From positions 367,501-402,500 of the forward strand of contig CAJNDS010000336.1 of the NCBI GenBank assembly GCA_905221605.1: a stretch of 35,000 nt of DNA, written 5' to 3'. Each line of letters starts with the position of its first letter. Position 1 is the first letter of the stretch. A model generated the notes under the pieces. It ran no database searches. It had not been told where the DNA came from and was given only the letters and a program-made list of their open reading frames with translations. Source of the stretch: Symbiodinium natans. Its lineage: Eukaryota > Sar > Dinophyceae > Suessiales > Symbiodiniaceae. The position numbers and the translations under genes were made by a program. Below, piece by piece: positions 1-13,200 of this stretch.

Positions 1-1230
1 GGCAACAGTCCAGAAGGTGGAGATTCAGGCGGAGTTTTAGGGTTTAGGGCTTTTCGGGCTTTACCCCCAAACCCTAAACCCCAATTTCTTGCCCCCTAAA
101 CCCTAAAAGGTTTTCGGGTTTCGGGTTTAGGGTTTAGGGTATAAGGGATCTGAACCCTCAAGACAGCATAGCTGATGCCACCCACAGCCGACCTGGAGGA
201 ATTTCGAAAAGCTCCTGTCGAAAGCAGGTTTGGGTCCAGAAACTGAAGACAGAGCTGAGGGGTCAGTGCAGGGACAGAGTCTCGGCTTCCGAAGGTTTAG
301 GGTTTAGGGCTTTGGGTTTTGGGTTTAGGGTTTAGGGTTTAGGGTTTTGGGTTTTGGGTTTTGGGCTTGGGGTTTGGGGTTTGAGGTTGGGGGTTTAGGG
401 TTTAGGGTTTGCGCTGCGCAGACTGCATTGCAAGGCTTCCGACAATGGCTTTCTACACAAAAATGCAAGGCGTCAGGGATAAATCAGGCCCACCCCAGCC
501 CCTAAACTTTGCCTAAACCCCAAACCCTAAACCCTCAACCCTCAACCCTAAACCCTCAACCCTCAACCCTAAACCCTAAACCCTAAACCCTAAACGCTAG
601 AAACCCTAAGTCTGGCCCAGGTTTGGGGTTTGGGGTCTAGGCTTTCGCCACCCTGCACTCACAAAAGGCTCAGGAAGCTGTTATTTGGGGGCTGATCTGA
701 ATTCTAGGCAGCTCTTTCGGCTAAATCAGTGTATGTATATATTTATATATGTATATATGCAAAAAAACATATAAATAAATACATATACATATATATATAT
801 ATATTACACTCTATGGCTGTCTGAGCATCTTCACTGGAGGATCTGGAAAACTAGTTGCGCCCATCTGCCAGAGGTCTCCAGAACGATGTCAAACGACCTT
901 AACCCTAAACCCGAAACCCTAAAGCCTAAACCCTAATCCCAACTCCGAAACCCCAACCCCATGACCCTACACCCCCAAAATCGACACCCCAAGCCGCCAC
1001 GGAAGAGCTAAGGTTTTAGAGGTACAAGGAGGGATCCTAGAAGGGACCCGAAATCTTATTCCCCCATATAACCCCTAGATATACTTTGTATAGTCCCTAT
1101 ATACCCAAGTAGCCCCTCAACAACCCCCAAATAACCCCTAAGGTCCCTAAACCCTAAACCCTAAACCCTAAACCCTAAACCCTAAACCCTAAACTCTAAA
1201 CCCTATGGTCCCTTAGAAGGGTCCCTCCCT
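1..1230. other. telomeric-repeat mosaic with short unique islands, no assigned exon
   Basis: TTTAGGG-type arrays (about 297-410) and CCCTAAA-type arrays (about 490-600, 900-960 and 1141-1205) alternate with unique islands at about 172-290, 412-500, 645-720 and 815-900. The islands are open in at least one frame on both strands. The 3' end of the minus-strand phosphatase gene should lie here or beyond the window edge, but no island could be joined in frame with a recognisable C-terminal motif. An AT-rich stretch at 728-806 is TATA-rich and partly self-complementary. Confidence 0.6.
728..806. repeat. AT-rich palindromic microsatellite
   Basis: Alternating TA/TG sequence; the left half (TATGTATATATTTATATATG) is nearly the reverse complement of the right half, so it can extrude a hairpin. 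It resembles the TA-rich core at 22996-23046 in another mobile-element copy. No gene is associated with it. Confidence 0.6.
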
Positions 1231-1240
1231 TAGTCCCTTG
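1024..1240. mobile_element. palindromic MITE-like element, family M5, copy 1
   Basis: The left end reads AAGGAGGGATCCTAGAAGGG and the right end, on the opposite strand, reads AAGGGAGGGACCCTTCTAAG, so these are imperfect terminal inverted repeats. A second copy lies at 22918-23122. The interior holds a CCCTAAA array (about 1141-1205), which is absent from the other copy. No transposase is encoded. In gene orientation the element starts about 8 bp into the intron that follows the last phosphatase exon found. Confidence 0.55.
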
Positions 1241-1248
1241 AGAGCTGC

Positions 1249-1290
1249 CTCCAAGAGGTTGGTCACCCGGGCGTACCGGTGAAGAATCGC
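1249..1290 (-). CDS. phosphatase exon 12 of those found
   Basis: Follows an AG acceptor (CCCCAG|GCG) and reads AILHRYARVTNLLE, continuing the HSNLIK motif of the previous exon as expected for the helix after the second catalytic His. It ends GAG before a GC donor (GAG|GCAGCT). On the + strand CCCTAAA repeats lie to the left and TTTAGGG repeats to the right. No following exon could be identified. Confidence 0.7.
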
Positions 1291-4200
1291 CTGGGGCATC
1301 GGAGCACTCAAGCTGATTTCAGGGTTTAGGGTTTAGGGTTCAGGGTTCAGGGTTTCGGGTTTAGGGTTTAGGGTTTAGGGTTTTGGGTTTAGGGTTTAGG
1401 GTTCAGGGTTTAGGGTTTAGGGTTTAGGGTCTCGGGGGTGGGTGGGTGGCTGGGGGTGGGAGGGTGCGACTCCTCCGGCGATTTCCGAATGCCATGCAGC
1501 TTTGGTCAAGGGCTCGGGGTCTTGACTTGCAGGTCGGGGGGTTTTATGGTTTTTTAGGGTCTTCGGGTCTTAGGGTTTTAGGGTCTTAGGGTCTTAGGGT
1601 CTTCGGGTTTTTGGGGTTTAGGAGTTTAGGGTTTTACGGCTTTAGGGTTTAGGGTTTAATGCATTGGGGTGTTTAGTAGGGTTGAGGGTTTTAGGGCGGG
1701 CTTTAGGGTTTGAGGGCTTAGGATTTCAGGGTTTCAGCGCTTTTTAGGGTTGTAGGGTTTTCGGGCTTCAGGGTTTTACGGCTTAAGGCCTTAGGATTAG
1801 GATTTGAGGGGGGCGCCTTGATCAAGTTGGAGTGGGTCACTAAGATGCAGCTGTCCGTCATGTCCTCGCAAGATCTGTGCGTGCATTCGGGGTTTAGGGT
1901 TTAGGGTTTAGGGTTTAGGGTTTCGGGTTCAGGGTTTAGGGTTTAGGGTTTATATAATATGAAAAAAGCTTCCCCCCCAAACCCAATCCCTGAACCTTAA
2001 GCCCCAAAAGCCCCAAACCCTCGAACCTGGAAGCCTAAACCCTGAACCCCTAAACCCTAAACCCTAAACCCTAAACCCTAAACCCTAAACCCTAAACCCT
2101 AAACCCTAAACCCTAAACCCCTAAACCCCTAAACCCCTAAACCCCTGAAGCTGAAGCCCCAAAGCCCGCAAGCCATGCCATGCTCAGGCGGAGCATCGGC
2201 TCCGTTTCGGTGCAAGGTTGTAGGGTTTAGGGTTTAGGGTTTAGGGTTTAGGGTTTAGGGTTTAGGGTTTAGGGTTTAGGGTTTAGGGTTTAGGGTTTGG
2301 GGTCTAGGGTTTAGGGTTTAGGGTTTAGGGTTTAGGGTTTAGGGTTTAGGGTTTAGGGTTTAGGGTTTAGAATTCAGGGTTACGTTTAAGGTTTGAGTTT
2401 CACGGTTGGGTTCTAGGGTGTGGTGGGTTCAGCCCATTCGATTGCACACTAGGGTTTAGGAGTACCTACTGGTTCTTGGTAGGGAGTGAGGGAACTAGGT
2501 ACCTGCTATAGACCCCGTAAGGGATTCTATGGGGTACCGAATTCCTTCATTTCCCTACTAAGCACCACGAGGATAGTACAAAAAAAACACAAGTACCCTA
2601 AAGTACCCTAAAGTACCCTAAACCTTGAAGCCAAAAGCCTCATTTAAGCTTTACTAGACCCAGGAGCAACCTATAAAAAAAGGCACCCTTTTTGGTTTTA
2701 AGGGGGGTGTAAGGGAGCCCTAACCCTAAGAAGAGGAAATTCAGGGCCAACTCCGTGTCCTAGGTTAAGAGTACAGGGTTTAGGGGTTTAAGGGTACAGG
2801 GTTCAGGGTTTCAGGGTTTCAGGGTTTCAGGGTTTCAGGGTTTCAGGGTTTCAGGGTTTCAGGGTTTCAGGGTTTCAGGTTCTCCTCGTGCAGCAAGCGA
2901 TCCCACAGCACACACAGGCGCTCGTTGACCTGCACCTGCAGGGTTTAGGTTTTTAAGGGTGTACTTGGAGGTTCACGGCACTTATTAACCCATGATAACT
3001 GTACTTATAACCCACTAATGAGCCCCTTAAGTGCCCTAATGTGCTTCTGAGTACAGTTATAAGTTAATGCAGTTAGAATTGGTTAATCAGTACCATGAAC
3101 CTCCGAGTCGGGTTTAGGGTTTAGGGCTTTGGCCACGCGGCTACACCAGCACCCAACCCCAAACCCTAACACTCTACAACCCTAGAACCCAAACCCCCTA
3201 GACCCAAAAACCCCTAAAACCCCTAAACCCTGAAACCCTAGGACCTTACGCGACACCCCAACGACCCTAAAGACCCTGCAGGCCCTGAAGACCTGAAATC
3301 CCTGACAAACACTCTATCAATTTCCCAAAACAACTGGGACCTCTAGAGCCCGCAAAACAACCTTGCTACATACCAAAACCGCTTTTGGGGTCTTAGGGTT
3401 TTCGGGTTTGGGTTTGAGGGTTTAGGCCCTACTTGAAATCCCTCAAGACTCGAAACCCGAAATCCCAAACATCCAACGGGACCCTACACACTGAATCTTC
3501 ACAAGCCAACCATCACAGAACCCAAATGACTTTCATCGGCACCCGGGGATTGAGAAGCGCACCGCCCCCACCCCCCCGTAAAACCCTCAACCCGAAGCCC
3601 TGAACCCGTAAGCCCTAAACCCCAAACCCTCAACCCTAAACCCCTAAACCCTAAACCTGCCTCCGACTCTGGCTCGTCACTCCACCACCTGGCGGCTTTC
3701 TGATGAGTGAGGGGCCCCATTTTGCAGGGATCAGGGGTTTAGGGGTTTAGGGGTTTAGGGCTTTAGGGGTTTAGGGGTTTAGGAGTCTAGGGGTTTAGGG
3801 GTTTAGGGGTTTAGGGGTTTAGGGGTTTAGGGGTTTAGGGGTTTAGGGGTTTAGGGCTTTAGGGGTTTGGGGGTTCGGGGGTTCGGGGGTTCGGGGGTTT
3901 AGGGTTTAGGGGCTTAGGGGTTTAGGGGTTTAGGGGATTAGGGGTTGGGGGTTTAGGGGTTTAGGGGTTTAGGGGTTTAGGGGTTTAGCGGTTTAGGGGT
4001 TTAGGGGTTTAGGGGTTTAGGGGTTTAGGGGTTTAGCGGTTTAGGGGTTTAGGGGTTTAGGGGTTTAGGGGTTTAGGGGTTTAGGGGTTTAGGGGTTTAG
4101 GGGTTTAGGGGTTAGGGGCGAGGGTTCAGGGTTGATGGTCTATGGCTCAGGATTTCGGGTTTAGGGTTTAAGCTTAGGGTTAGGTCTAAGCCTCAGACCC

Positions 4201-7200
4201 TCTTGTCGTGCGAGTAGAAAGTTATTCGCAAACTCGTCCCCTTTATAGGAAGTTTTGCATGCAGCCCCTCAGCCCTCAGCCCTAGACCCTAAAGCCCCAA
4301 ACCCAACACTTCGACCTGAACCCTAAACCCTGAACCCCAAACCCGAAACCTTAAACCCTAAACCCTACCCCTAAACCCCTAAACCCCTAAACCCCTAAAC
4401 CCCTAAACCCCTAAACCCCTAAACCCCTAAACCCCTAAACCCCCAAACCCCTAAACCCCTAAACCCCTAAACCCCTAAACCCCTGAACCCCTGAACCTCT
4501 AAACCCCTAAACCCCTAAACCCCTAAACCCCTAAACCCTAAACCCTAAACCCTAAACCCTAGCCCTAAACCCTAAACCCTAAACCCTATAAGCCCTCGGA
4601 TTCTCCGAGCCGCTTCTCTTCGCAGTCCGTGGCGTCGACCCGCTCCTCTGGGAGCCTCGGCCGACCGGTTTCGGGGGTTTAGGGTTTAGGGTTCAGGGTT
4701 CAGGGTTTAGGGTTCAGGGTTCAGGGTTCAGGGTTCAGGGTTTAGGGTTCAGGGTTTAGGGTTTAGGGCCTTTTTTGCAACCGGCATAGCCTTCACAGTG
4801 CCGTGGCCGCAGACAGAGGGGCCAAACCAGGAACAGGCCTTTGGGGCGTCGTGGCCCGATTTCTTGGGTCCATTGCAGCGCCCGTCGATTTAGGGTTTAG
4901 TGGAGGCTCAACTCTGCAAGTATTCCATAATCCTCCAGAAACGGATATCTGGATAGCTCGGAGAACGAAACCCTAATTAAACCGCCCGTTGAACCACCCC
5001 CCTCCGCCCACACCCTGAATCTAACACCCCACACTCCCCAAACCCTAAACCCTACGCCCTAAATCCCTACGCCAGAAAGCCATAAACCCCCAAACTGAGG
5101 CTTGTGCACGTCGCTCTCTTTGACGGAAGTCAGCGCTTTGGACATGTGAACTGCGCGGTTCACTAGGTTGTGGCCTCGCGCACACACACCGGAGGGAGCG
5201 CCGCGTTTTCAGATTCTGGTCGCTGTGGAATCAGGGATTTAGCGTTCGGTTCAGGGTTGAGGACAGATTCTCGACTTCTGAAGGCTTCGGGTTTTAGGGT
5301 TTTATGGTCTTAGGGTTTTGGGGCTTTAGCGCTTCAGGGTCTTGAGTTTAAGGTTCTCCCAGGACCCAGGTTTCGGAGTAGGGGCTGAGGGGATTAGAGC
5401 ACCCCAAAACCCCGCCCTACAATGTTAGGGTTCAGGGTTTAGAGTTTAGGGGGGGTTTAGGGTTTAGGGTAGAACGCCCTAAACGTCGGAATCTGACAGT
5501 GAGAACACGACAGCCCGTGAACTTCCTGAAGCCCCTAGACTCCCCCAAAGGCTCCCTGTAAAACCCGCCTAAAGGAATTCATACTCCAAACCCTGAGGCT
5601 TCAACTCCGGCACACCAAACACCGAAATGCAACGCCCCTCAGCCTTAAACTCGACACCGACTCGTTGGCGAGGTCCTTCACCCCAAACCCTAAACTTTAA
5701 ACCCTAAAGCCTAAACCCTAAACCGCCCCTTGTTGGGTCCCTGTATCCGGCCCTCTTGCTTTTCGAGGTATAGGGTTGGAGGCTTCGGGATTAGAGTTTA
5801 GGGTCGAGGCTGTCTGCCAAGCGGCCAATCTCCGTTCCAACGCAATCACGCTGTAGTACAAAATTGAAGTGCTCCCGCGCCTCCGGCAAAGGGCGGCAAC
5901 GCCCTGTGGAAATCCGAAGAAACCCTAAACCCTAAACCCTAAACCCTAAACCCTAAACCCTAAACCCTAAACCCTAATCCCTTAACTCCGAAACCCTCAA
6001 CCCTAAACCTGCAAAAACTCCAAGAAGCCCTGGAAGATTAGAGGGCCCTTAAGGCCTGAAGGGAGGGGGATCATGGGGGGGGGGGGGGGGTAGGTATTTA
6101 GGGAACCTTAGGGCTTAGGAAGCCTTAGAGCGTAGAGGGGACCCTAAACCCTACACCCTAAACCCTAAACCCTAAACCGGGAGTATTAGGAAACCTTGGG
6201 TTCCATAAGACCCCTAAAGGAAGATCCAAAAAATCCATAACATGACCCGAAGACCCGGAAAGCCCGTAACCCCCCCAAGGCTGCATCTCGAGGTTATACG
6301 ATTTAGGGTTTAGGGTTTAGGGTTTAGGGTTTAGGGCTTAGGGCTTAGGGCTTAGGGCTTAGGGCGCATGAACGCGCTTACTTCGTGCACACACGGGCTA
6401 GTTAATATATCCATATGCCCGTGTACCCACTTCGTATTTATATTAAGGTTTGTTCAAAACCCCTACAAGATACTTCCATTAAAGGAGTTTTTGTGCGCTC
6501 ACTCAGTCATTTCATTCGTTCACTTAGTTTCTTAGTACTATTAAGATGATATGAACTAAAAATCGGGGCGATTGACTCATTATCTGATTATAACCCCCCA
6601 AGAAATGCTTTTATAAACCCTATAAGCCCTAAGGCCCTAAACCCTAAACCCCTATAAAACCCTCTTCAACCCTTTCTATTCCGAACTTCACGGTTTCCTT
6701 GATCATCCAGATAAAGCATTACAAAGCGAACCGAAAGGTTCTGAGAGAGCGGAGAATCTTCTTTACACTAGCTAGGCGTGGGAAAGATTTTGTTGCTCGC
6801 TTCAGAACCCCAAGCCACTAACCCCTGAAACCCTAAACCCTACTTGGAGAGACACATGGTACTTACGAACCAATTATGACTGCTCTTATAGCTGTACTTA
6901 TCACCATATCAGGACACTTAAGGGGCTTATAAGTGGGCTATATGTACAGTACTGGTTTATAAGTACCCTTAACGCCCTAAACCCTAAACCCTAAACCCTA
7001 AACCCTAAACCCTAAACCCTAAACCCCTAAGTACAGTTATAACCGGCGAATAATTGCCATGAACCTCCAGGTAGATTTCCGTCGGCCGCCCATGACACCT
7101 TAACACCCCTTGGGCCTCCTTGATTCAGCGTTGCTGCCTACCCTTGAAATGCGACGACCCTAGACCCTAAACCCTAAACCCTAAACCCTAAACCCTAAAC

Positions 7201-10200
7201 CCTAAACCCTAAACCCTAAACCCTAAACCCTAAACCCTAAACCCTAAACCCTAAACCCTAAACCTAACCCTAAACCCTAAACCCTAAACCCTAAACCCTA
7301 AACCCTAAACCCTAAACCCTAAACCCTAACCCTAAACCCTAAACCCTAAACCCTAAACCCCCTTGGGCGCCTCCTTCATGAGCTTGATGGTACCCCAGCC
7401 CTCCTGGTTTGGCAGGGCCAAGTGGGCCGTCTGCAGCGCGCGCAGCAGTGGCGAGCAGTAGATCTGCCTTGGTCTAAGGTCGGTTTAGGGTTTAGGGTTT
7501 GGGGTTTAGGGTTTAGGGTTTAGGGTTTGGGGTTTAGGGTTTGGGGTTTAGGGTTTAGGGTTTAGGGTCCAGCCGTTCTGAGCGTGAAGAGTCTAGTCCA
7601 GCCATTTTCTCGACCAACACCCACCCGCCCAAAGAATCCCACCTCATCTGGACATTCATAAAGTTAAAGGCTTAAAAAACAAAAAAAACGCCACTTTGTT
7701 ACGGAGCATTTTCCCTTCAAAAAAGAAAGGGCCACTTTGGTACGCAGGGTTTCCCCTTCAAAACAAAACGCCACTTTGTTACGGAGCGTTCCCCCTGCAA
7801 TCACCCCACCCCCCTCGGACCACCAGTGCACGTGACCATTTCCCATGACCATTTCCCGTGACCATTTCCGGGAAAGCGGGGGGGGGGCCGACCATTTCCC
7901 GTGACCAGGCACGGGGGGGGGGGGGGGGGGGGGGACCATTTCCCGTGAGCATTTTCCGAGCAAAGCGGGAAGAGGGTTTGACCATTTCCCGGGGGGGGGA
8001 GGAGGTTGACCATTTCCCATGGCCATTTCAGTGACCATTTCCGGGTGACCATTGCCCACGAGTTTTGACCATTGACCATTTCGCGAGTTTCCCATGACCA
8101 TTTCCGGCCATTTCAGTGACCATTTCCCCCACGAGTTTTGACCATTGCCCGCGAGTTCCCATGGCCATTTCCCATTTCCCGGTGACCATTGCCCACGAAT
8201 TTTGACCAGTGCCCACGAGTTTTGACCATTGCCCGCGAGTTTTGACCATTGCCCACGAAGAAATGACCATTCCCCACGAGTTTTGACCATTGCCCGCGAG
8301 TTTTGACCATTGCCCGCGAGTTTTGACCATTGCCCGCGAGTTTTGGCCATTGCCCGTGAGTTTTGACCATTGCCCGCGAGTCTGACCATCGCCCATTGCC
8401 CACGAGTACTATCAGGTTCAAATGCTTTCCTGAAAAGAGGGTTTAGGGTTTAGGGTTTAGGGTTTAGGGTTTAGGGTTTAGGGTTTAGGGTTCAGGGTTT
8501 AGGGTTTAGGGTTTAGGGTTTAGGGTTTAGGGTTTAGGGTTTAGGGTTTAGGGGGACCCAAATTAGATGCCCATACTTGGGACCCTAGAGCTCGACTCTT
8601 GATGATGGGATTTGGGAGGCTTCTAGGGTTTTAGGGTTTTAGGGTTTTAGGGCTTGAGGGTGTTTGGGTTGTTGGCTTTTAGGGTTTCAGGGCTTGAGCG
8701 TTTTCGGGTTTAAGGGATAAGGGTTGGAGGGTTTTCGGGTTCAGGGCTCGTCGGGGCTTCTGGCCGGCAATAGCGCTTAGGAGGGTGGATTGCTTTGCTT
8801 GGGGTTGAGGGCTTTATGCCTCCTAAGTGCAGAAAAAACACACCGAAGGAACCACTGAACCCTACACCCTAAATTCTTTTACTTCGGACATCCCCACCCT
8901 CTCTTGGTAGAGATACTCTGGGGGACCACACTCTGGGGTTGGGCACTCCAGGGAGACTTTTGGGTTGGGCACTCCAGGGAGACTCTGGGGTTGGGCACTC
9001 CGAAGACTCTGGGGATGGGCACTCCAGGGCGAGGAGTAGACCGGGCGAGGAGAAGAGTTCCGGGCGAGGAGGAGAGTTGAGTTTAAAATCTAACAACCCC
9101 ACACCGAGGGTGGGGAACAAAAAAAAAACCTAAACCCTAAACCCTAGACCCTAAACGCTGGACCCTAAGCTCTAAACCCTGAACTCCAAACCCTACACCC
9201 TAAACCCCTGACCCCTAAACCCTAAACCCCTAAACCCGAAACCCCAAACCCTAAACCCTAAACCCAAAACCCTAAACCCTAAACCCTTAGAAGCGCATCC
9301 AGGCGGCTGCCGCTGCGACAGGAAGCTCTCGTAGAATCGCCGAATCCGCTGTCGCTCAGCTTCGCCCCTGGCTCTTTTACAAGGGCTTAAGACGCGTAAC
9401 CCGCAAGGACTTAGGGTTTAGGGTTTAGGGTTTAGGGTTTAGGGTTTAGGGTTTAGGGTTTAGGGTTTAGGGTTTAGGGTTTAGGGTTTAGGGTTTAGGG
9501 TTATACTCCTAATGCGGCCCTTATATTCCCTTAAGGATCAAAAGATGAGTCCTCAAACCCAAGGGTTTGGGGTTTAGGGTTTAGGGCTTAGGGTTCAGGG
9601 TTTAGGGCTAATTGTCGGAATGACAGGGCGTTGGGGCTCTGAAGGGTGGACTTCCGGAATACAAGTCGAGGGCAACGGCCCTGACCCTCAACCTCACACA
9701 CGCTAAGCCCGAAACCCAACAAGCCCCAATCTAAAGTCCTGAGCCCTCCTAATAACAATCCCCAACCACGATAACCCAAAACCCTAAACCCAAAACTCTA
9801 AACACTAGCCCTAAACCCTAAACCCGAAACCCTAAACCCCGCAACCCCGAACAAAAACCCCGCCTCTTCATGTTGCCCGCCTTTCCGTGCAAGGCGCCAT
9901 GAAACTGGTCCGGGCCGCAGAGCCTTTCGGAGGCAGACTCTGGCACCCTAAACCCTAAACCCTAAACCCTAAACCCTAAACCCTAAACCCTAAACCCTAA
10001 ACCCTAAACCCTAAACCCTAAACCCTAAACCCTAAACCCTGACCCCCGGGGAGCTCAGGGGGTCTGGGTGTGCAGGGCTTAGGGGCCCTTAGCCCTAAGC
10101 CCTAAGCCCTCAGCCCTAAGCCCTAGCCCTAAACCCTAAACCCTAAACCCTACACCCTAAACCCTAAACCCTAAACCCTAAACCCCTAGCATGTTCGAAA

Positions 10201-13200
10201 ACCCGGAACCCTAGAATTCCAAGCCATTCACACCAATACACCCAACCCCTAACGCCCGAAACCTCCCAAGACCCCCTTACCCCCTAGACCCCCCAAACCC
10301 CCAAAATCCCAGAACCCCCTAAACTCTCTAAACGCCCCAAACCCCTGACACCCCAAACACCTAAAATCCTACAACTTCCAAAGCCCCCCTAAACCCTCTA
10401 AACACCCCAAGCCCCAAAACCCGTAAAGCTCCTTCCAAAACCCGCCCTCAACCCTATATACTTTGGAGTAGACCCTGGGAAGAAGTACATACCTTTGAGG
10501 TATAAGTAGCGTTTATAGGAACATCGAACCAGAAAAAGTATTATAGTATAGTTGTCCAAACCTTTAGGGTTTAGGGTTTAGGGTTTGGGGTATGGGGTAT
10601 GGGGTTTGGGGTTTGGGGTTTGGGGTTTGGGGTTTGGGGTTTGGGGTTTGGGGTTTGGGGTTTGGGGTTTGGGGTTTGGGGTTTGGGGTTTGGGGTTTAA
10701 TTAGGGTTTAGGGGTTTAGGGTTTAGTGCCCCCGCTGTCCCTGGCCTGACTTGCTCGATCTTCTGTCTCAGCTCTTGCGTCTGCTGCACGCCCTCTTCCG
10801 AGATGGGGTGGTCCGTATGCCACACCTGCGCGCAGGGCCAATGGATTTCAGCACCCTAAAACCCCTAAACCCCCAAACCCCGAAACCCCTAAACCCCAGA
10901 CCCTAAAACCTAAACCCTAGGGTAACCCTAAACCCTAAACTGCACAGGGTCTTGGCGCGTGGGGTTTCGGGTATAGGGGGGCCTGGGGGTTTACGGTTTA
11001 GGGGAGCATGGGTACGGGGTGCCGTAAAACCTGCAATCCCTTTGAACACGAAACCCTAAGCCCTCAGCTCTTACACATCAGCGTGTGTGTTTGTGTGACC
11101 CAAACTGCCCTAGGCTTCTAGAGTTTGCAGTGTTTAGGGGTTTGAGGTTCAGGGTCCAGGGAATTTAAGGCTTGGTTTTATGGGTTGTGGGTTCAGGTGA
11201 AGGGTAGTTGGGACACGGGCCGTAGATTGCCGCAGTGTTTCCTGCATTTTTTCCGATGTTTCCTGCAGTTTCCTGTTGTTCGGCTTTGGGGGGGGGGGGG
11301 GGGGGGGGGGGGGAAAAGAACGCCATTCATACTGCGTCCATGCACAAAACACTGGCATTTGCCGTGTTTTCGCCTCTTTGTACAACACACTGCGCACGGA
11401 TGTGGAACAAGACACGTTGTCACAAGCATCCATGCCAATTCCGACGATGCCCAAAACACTGGTATTTACCGCCTTTTGTCCCGTTGCACGACATACCGCG
11501 CAACAATGCGGAGCAGGACACTTTGTCACAAGCGTCCATGCCAATTGCGACGATGCCCAAAACACTGGTATTTTCCACGTTTTCGCCTCCTTGTACAACA
11601 TACTGCGCAAGGATGTGGAAGAAGAAAAGCTGTCACAAGCGTCCATGCCTTTGACTGCATTTAACACCAAAGCCCCCAATTCAGTAAACATCGAAGTACT
11701 TGTTTTACTGTTCTTCTTTACCTCCTGTTTTAGGAATCCTCCAGAAACCCAGGTAAAACGTACGTTTTTGCACACCCAAACACCACGGCAATCTAGGACG
11801 CGTGTTCCGGGTAGTTTGGTCAAGATTGCAGGACTTGCCCGCCATCCACTACCACACCTGAATGTTTTCGGCTGGGACCGCACTGCGGCAAGCCACCTTC
11901 ATTCTCTGGCTTTGAGGCTGCTAGATGACCGCACGCGCTGAGGGTAAAGTAGCTGCCTGCTTATGCGAATATGAAAAACTAGAGCAGGGAAGGGGGAGGG
12001 GGTGTTCTTCTTCTTTTAGATGCTGAAAAGAGAACGCTCACACGAATCTGGAGATAAATTTGCTGCCGAGGTTCTGACAATAGTTCGGCCCCACTTCATC
12101 TGAAAAAACAAAAGGCCTAAACCCTTGTTCCATTACGAACTTATGGCGCCATCCTCCGGCCCGTGACGTCAAGCAACAGAGCCAACTAAACAAAGACAGC
12201 CTTAACAAAAACAGCGTTAACAATGATAACACAAACATTTTGTATTTCCCAAGATAGAGGTACTTTTTTCCCCCAAATAGAATAGAATCCCCTTAAAGGG
12301 ACCCGTACCCCTTGGCATGATCCCCCTTATACGAACAGTCCTTAATCGGGATTCTAGTACCCCCGATTATAATCCCTATTAAGGACTGTTAGTATAAGGG
12401 GAAGCATCCCAAGGTGGCCCTAAACCCTAAACCCTAAACCCTAAACCCTAAACCCTAAACCCTAAACCCTAAACCCTGTGTTCAGAGATCCCCTGACATG
12501 CCACACAACACAACGACCGGCCAAAGACCTCTCGGGTCATTATTTGGGCGCTGGACCAGAGCACGTCCTCCGCGGCTCAGGGTTTAGGGTTTAGGGTTTA
12601 GGGTTTCGGGTTTAGGGTTGAGGGTTTAGGGTTTGGGGTTTAGGGTTGAGGGTTTAGGGTTTGGGGTTTAGGGTTTAGGGTTTAGGGTTGAGGGTTTAGG
12701 GTTTAGGGTTTAGGGTTTAGGGTTTAGGGTTTAGGGTTTAGGGTTTAGGGTTTAGGGTTTAGGGTTTAGGGTTTAGGGTTTAGGGTTTAGGGTTTAGGGT
12801 TTGAACTGAAGGTTCAGAAACCCTGAGCCCTAAACCCTAAACAGGAAATCCTAAACCCTAAACCCCTGAGCCCTACAACTTACACCCTTAAACCCTTAAA
12901 CCCTTGAACCCTTCAACCCTAAAACCTTCAACCCTAAACCCTTAATTAAACCCTTAAACCCCTAAACCCTTCAACCCTTAAACCCTTCAACCCTTGAACC
13001 CTTACACCCTTCGACCCTTAAACCCTTAAACTCTTAAACCCTTAGACCCTTCAACCCTTAGACCCTTCAACCCTTAGACCCTTAAACCCTTAAACCCTTA
13101 AACCCTTGAACCCTTAAACCCTTAAACCCTTAAACCCTTAACCCTTAAACCCTAAACCCTAAACCCTAAACCCTAAGACCCTTAGACCCTTAGACCCTTA

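Noticed and set aside
1810-1890. Plus-strand reading ALIKLEWVTKMQLSVMSSQD
   Set aside because: The minus strand of the same bases gives the family motif CILVTHSNLIK in the right place, so the + reading is a shadow.
3499-3720. 73-codon minus frame
   Set aside because: Only its first part holds the real 28-bp exon (3661-3688); the remainder is translated telomeric repeat (GFRGLGLRVWGLG).
4770-4890. Convincing-looking minus open stretch with IDGRCNGPKKSGHDAPK
   Set aside because: The exons at 5102-5174 and 4611-4655 join in phase and in sequence without it. It shows that an open 120-bp island alone does not prove an exon here.
7664-8421. Open frames up to 241 codons on the minus strand
   Set aside because: They run through the 20-bp minisatellite, G-runs and direct repeats; the peptide is a repeat artefact and the block is inside an intron of the phosphatase gene.
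9855-9945. Minus open stretch VPESASERLCGPDQFHGAL
   Set aside because: Exons 10746-10825 and 9311-9367 join directly in frame (IEQVRGEAERQ); the island would interrupt a helix of the enzyme.
11149-11941. Overlapping open frames of 140-244 codons on both strands
   Set aside because: All depend on the 107-bp tandem repeat and the 26-G run; frames change between copies, no family motif is seen, and the region lies in an intron.
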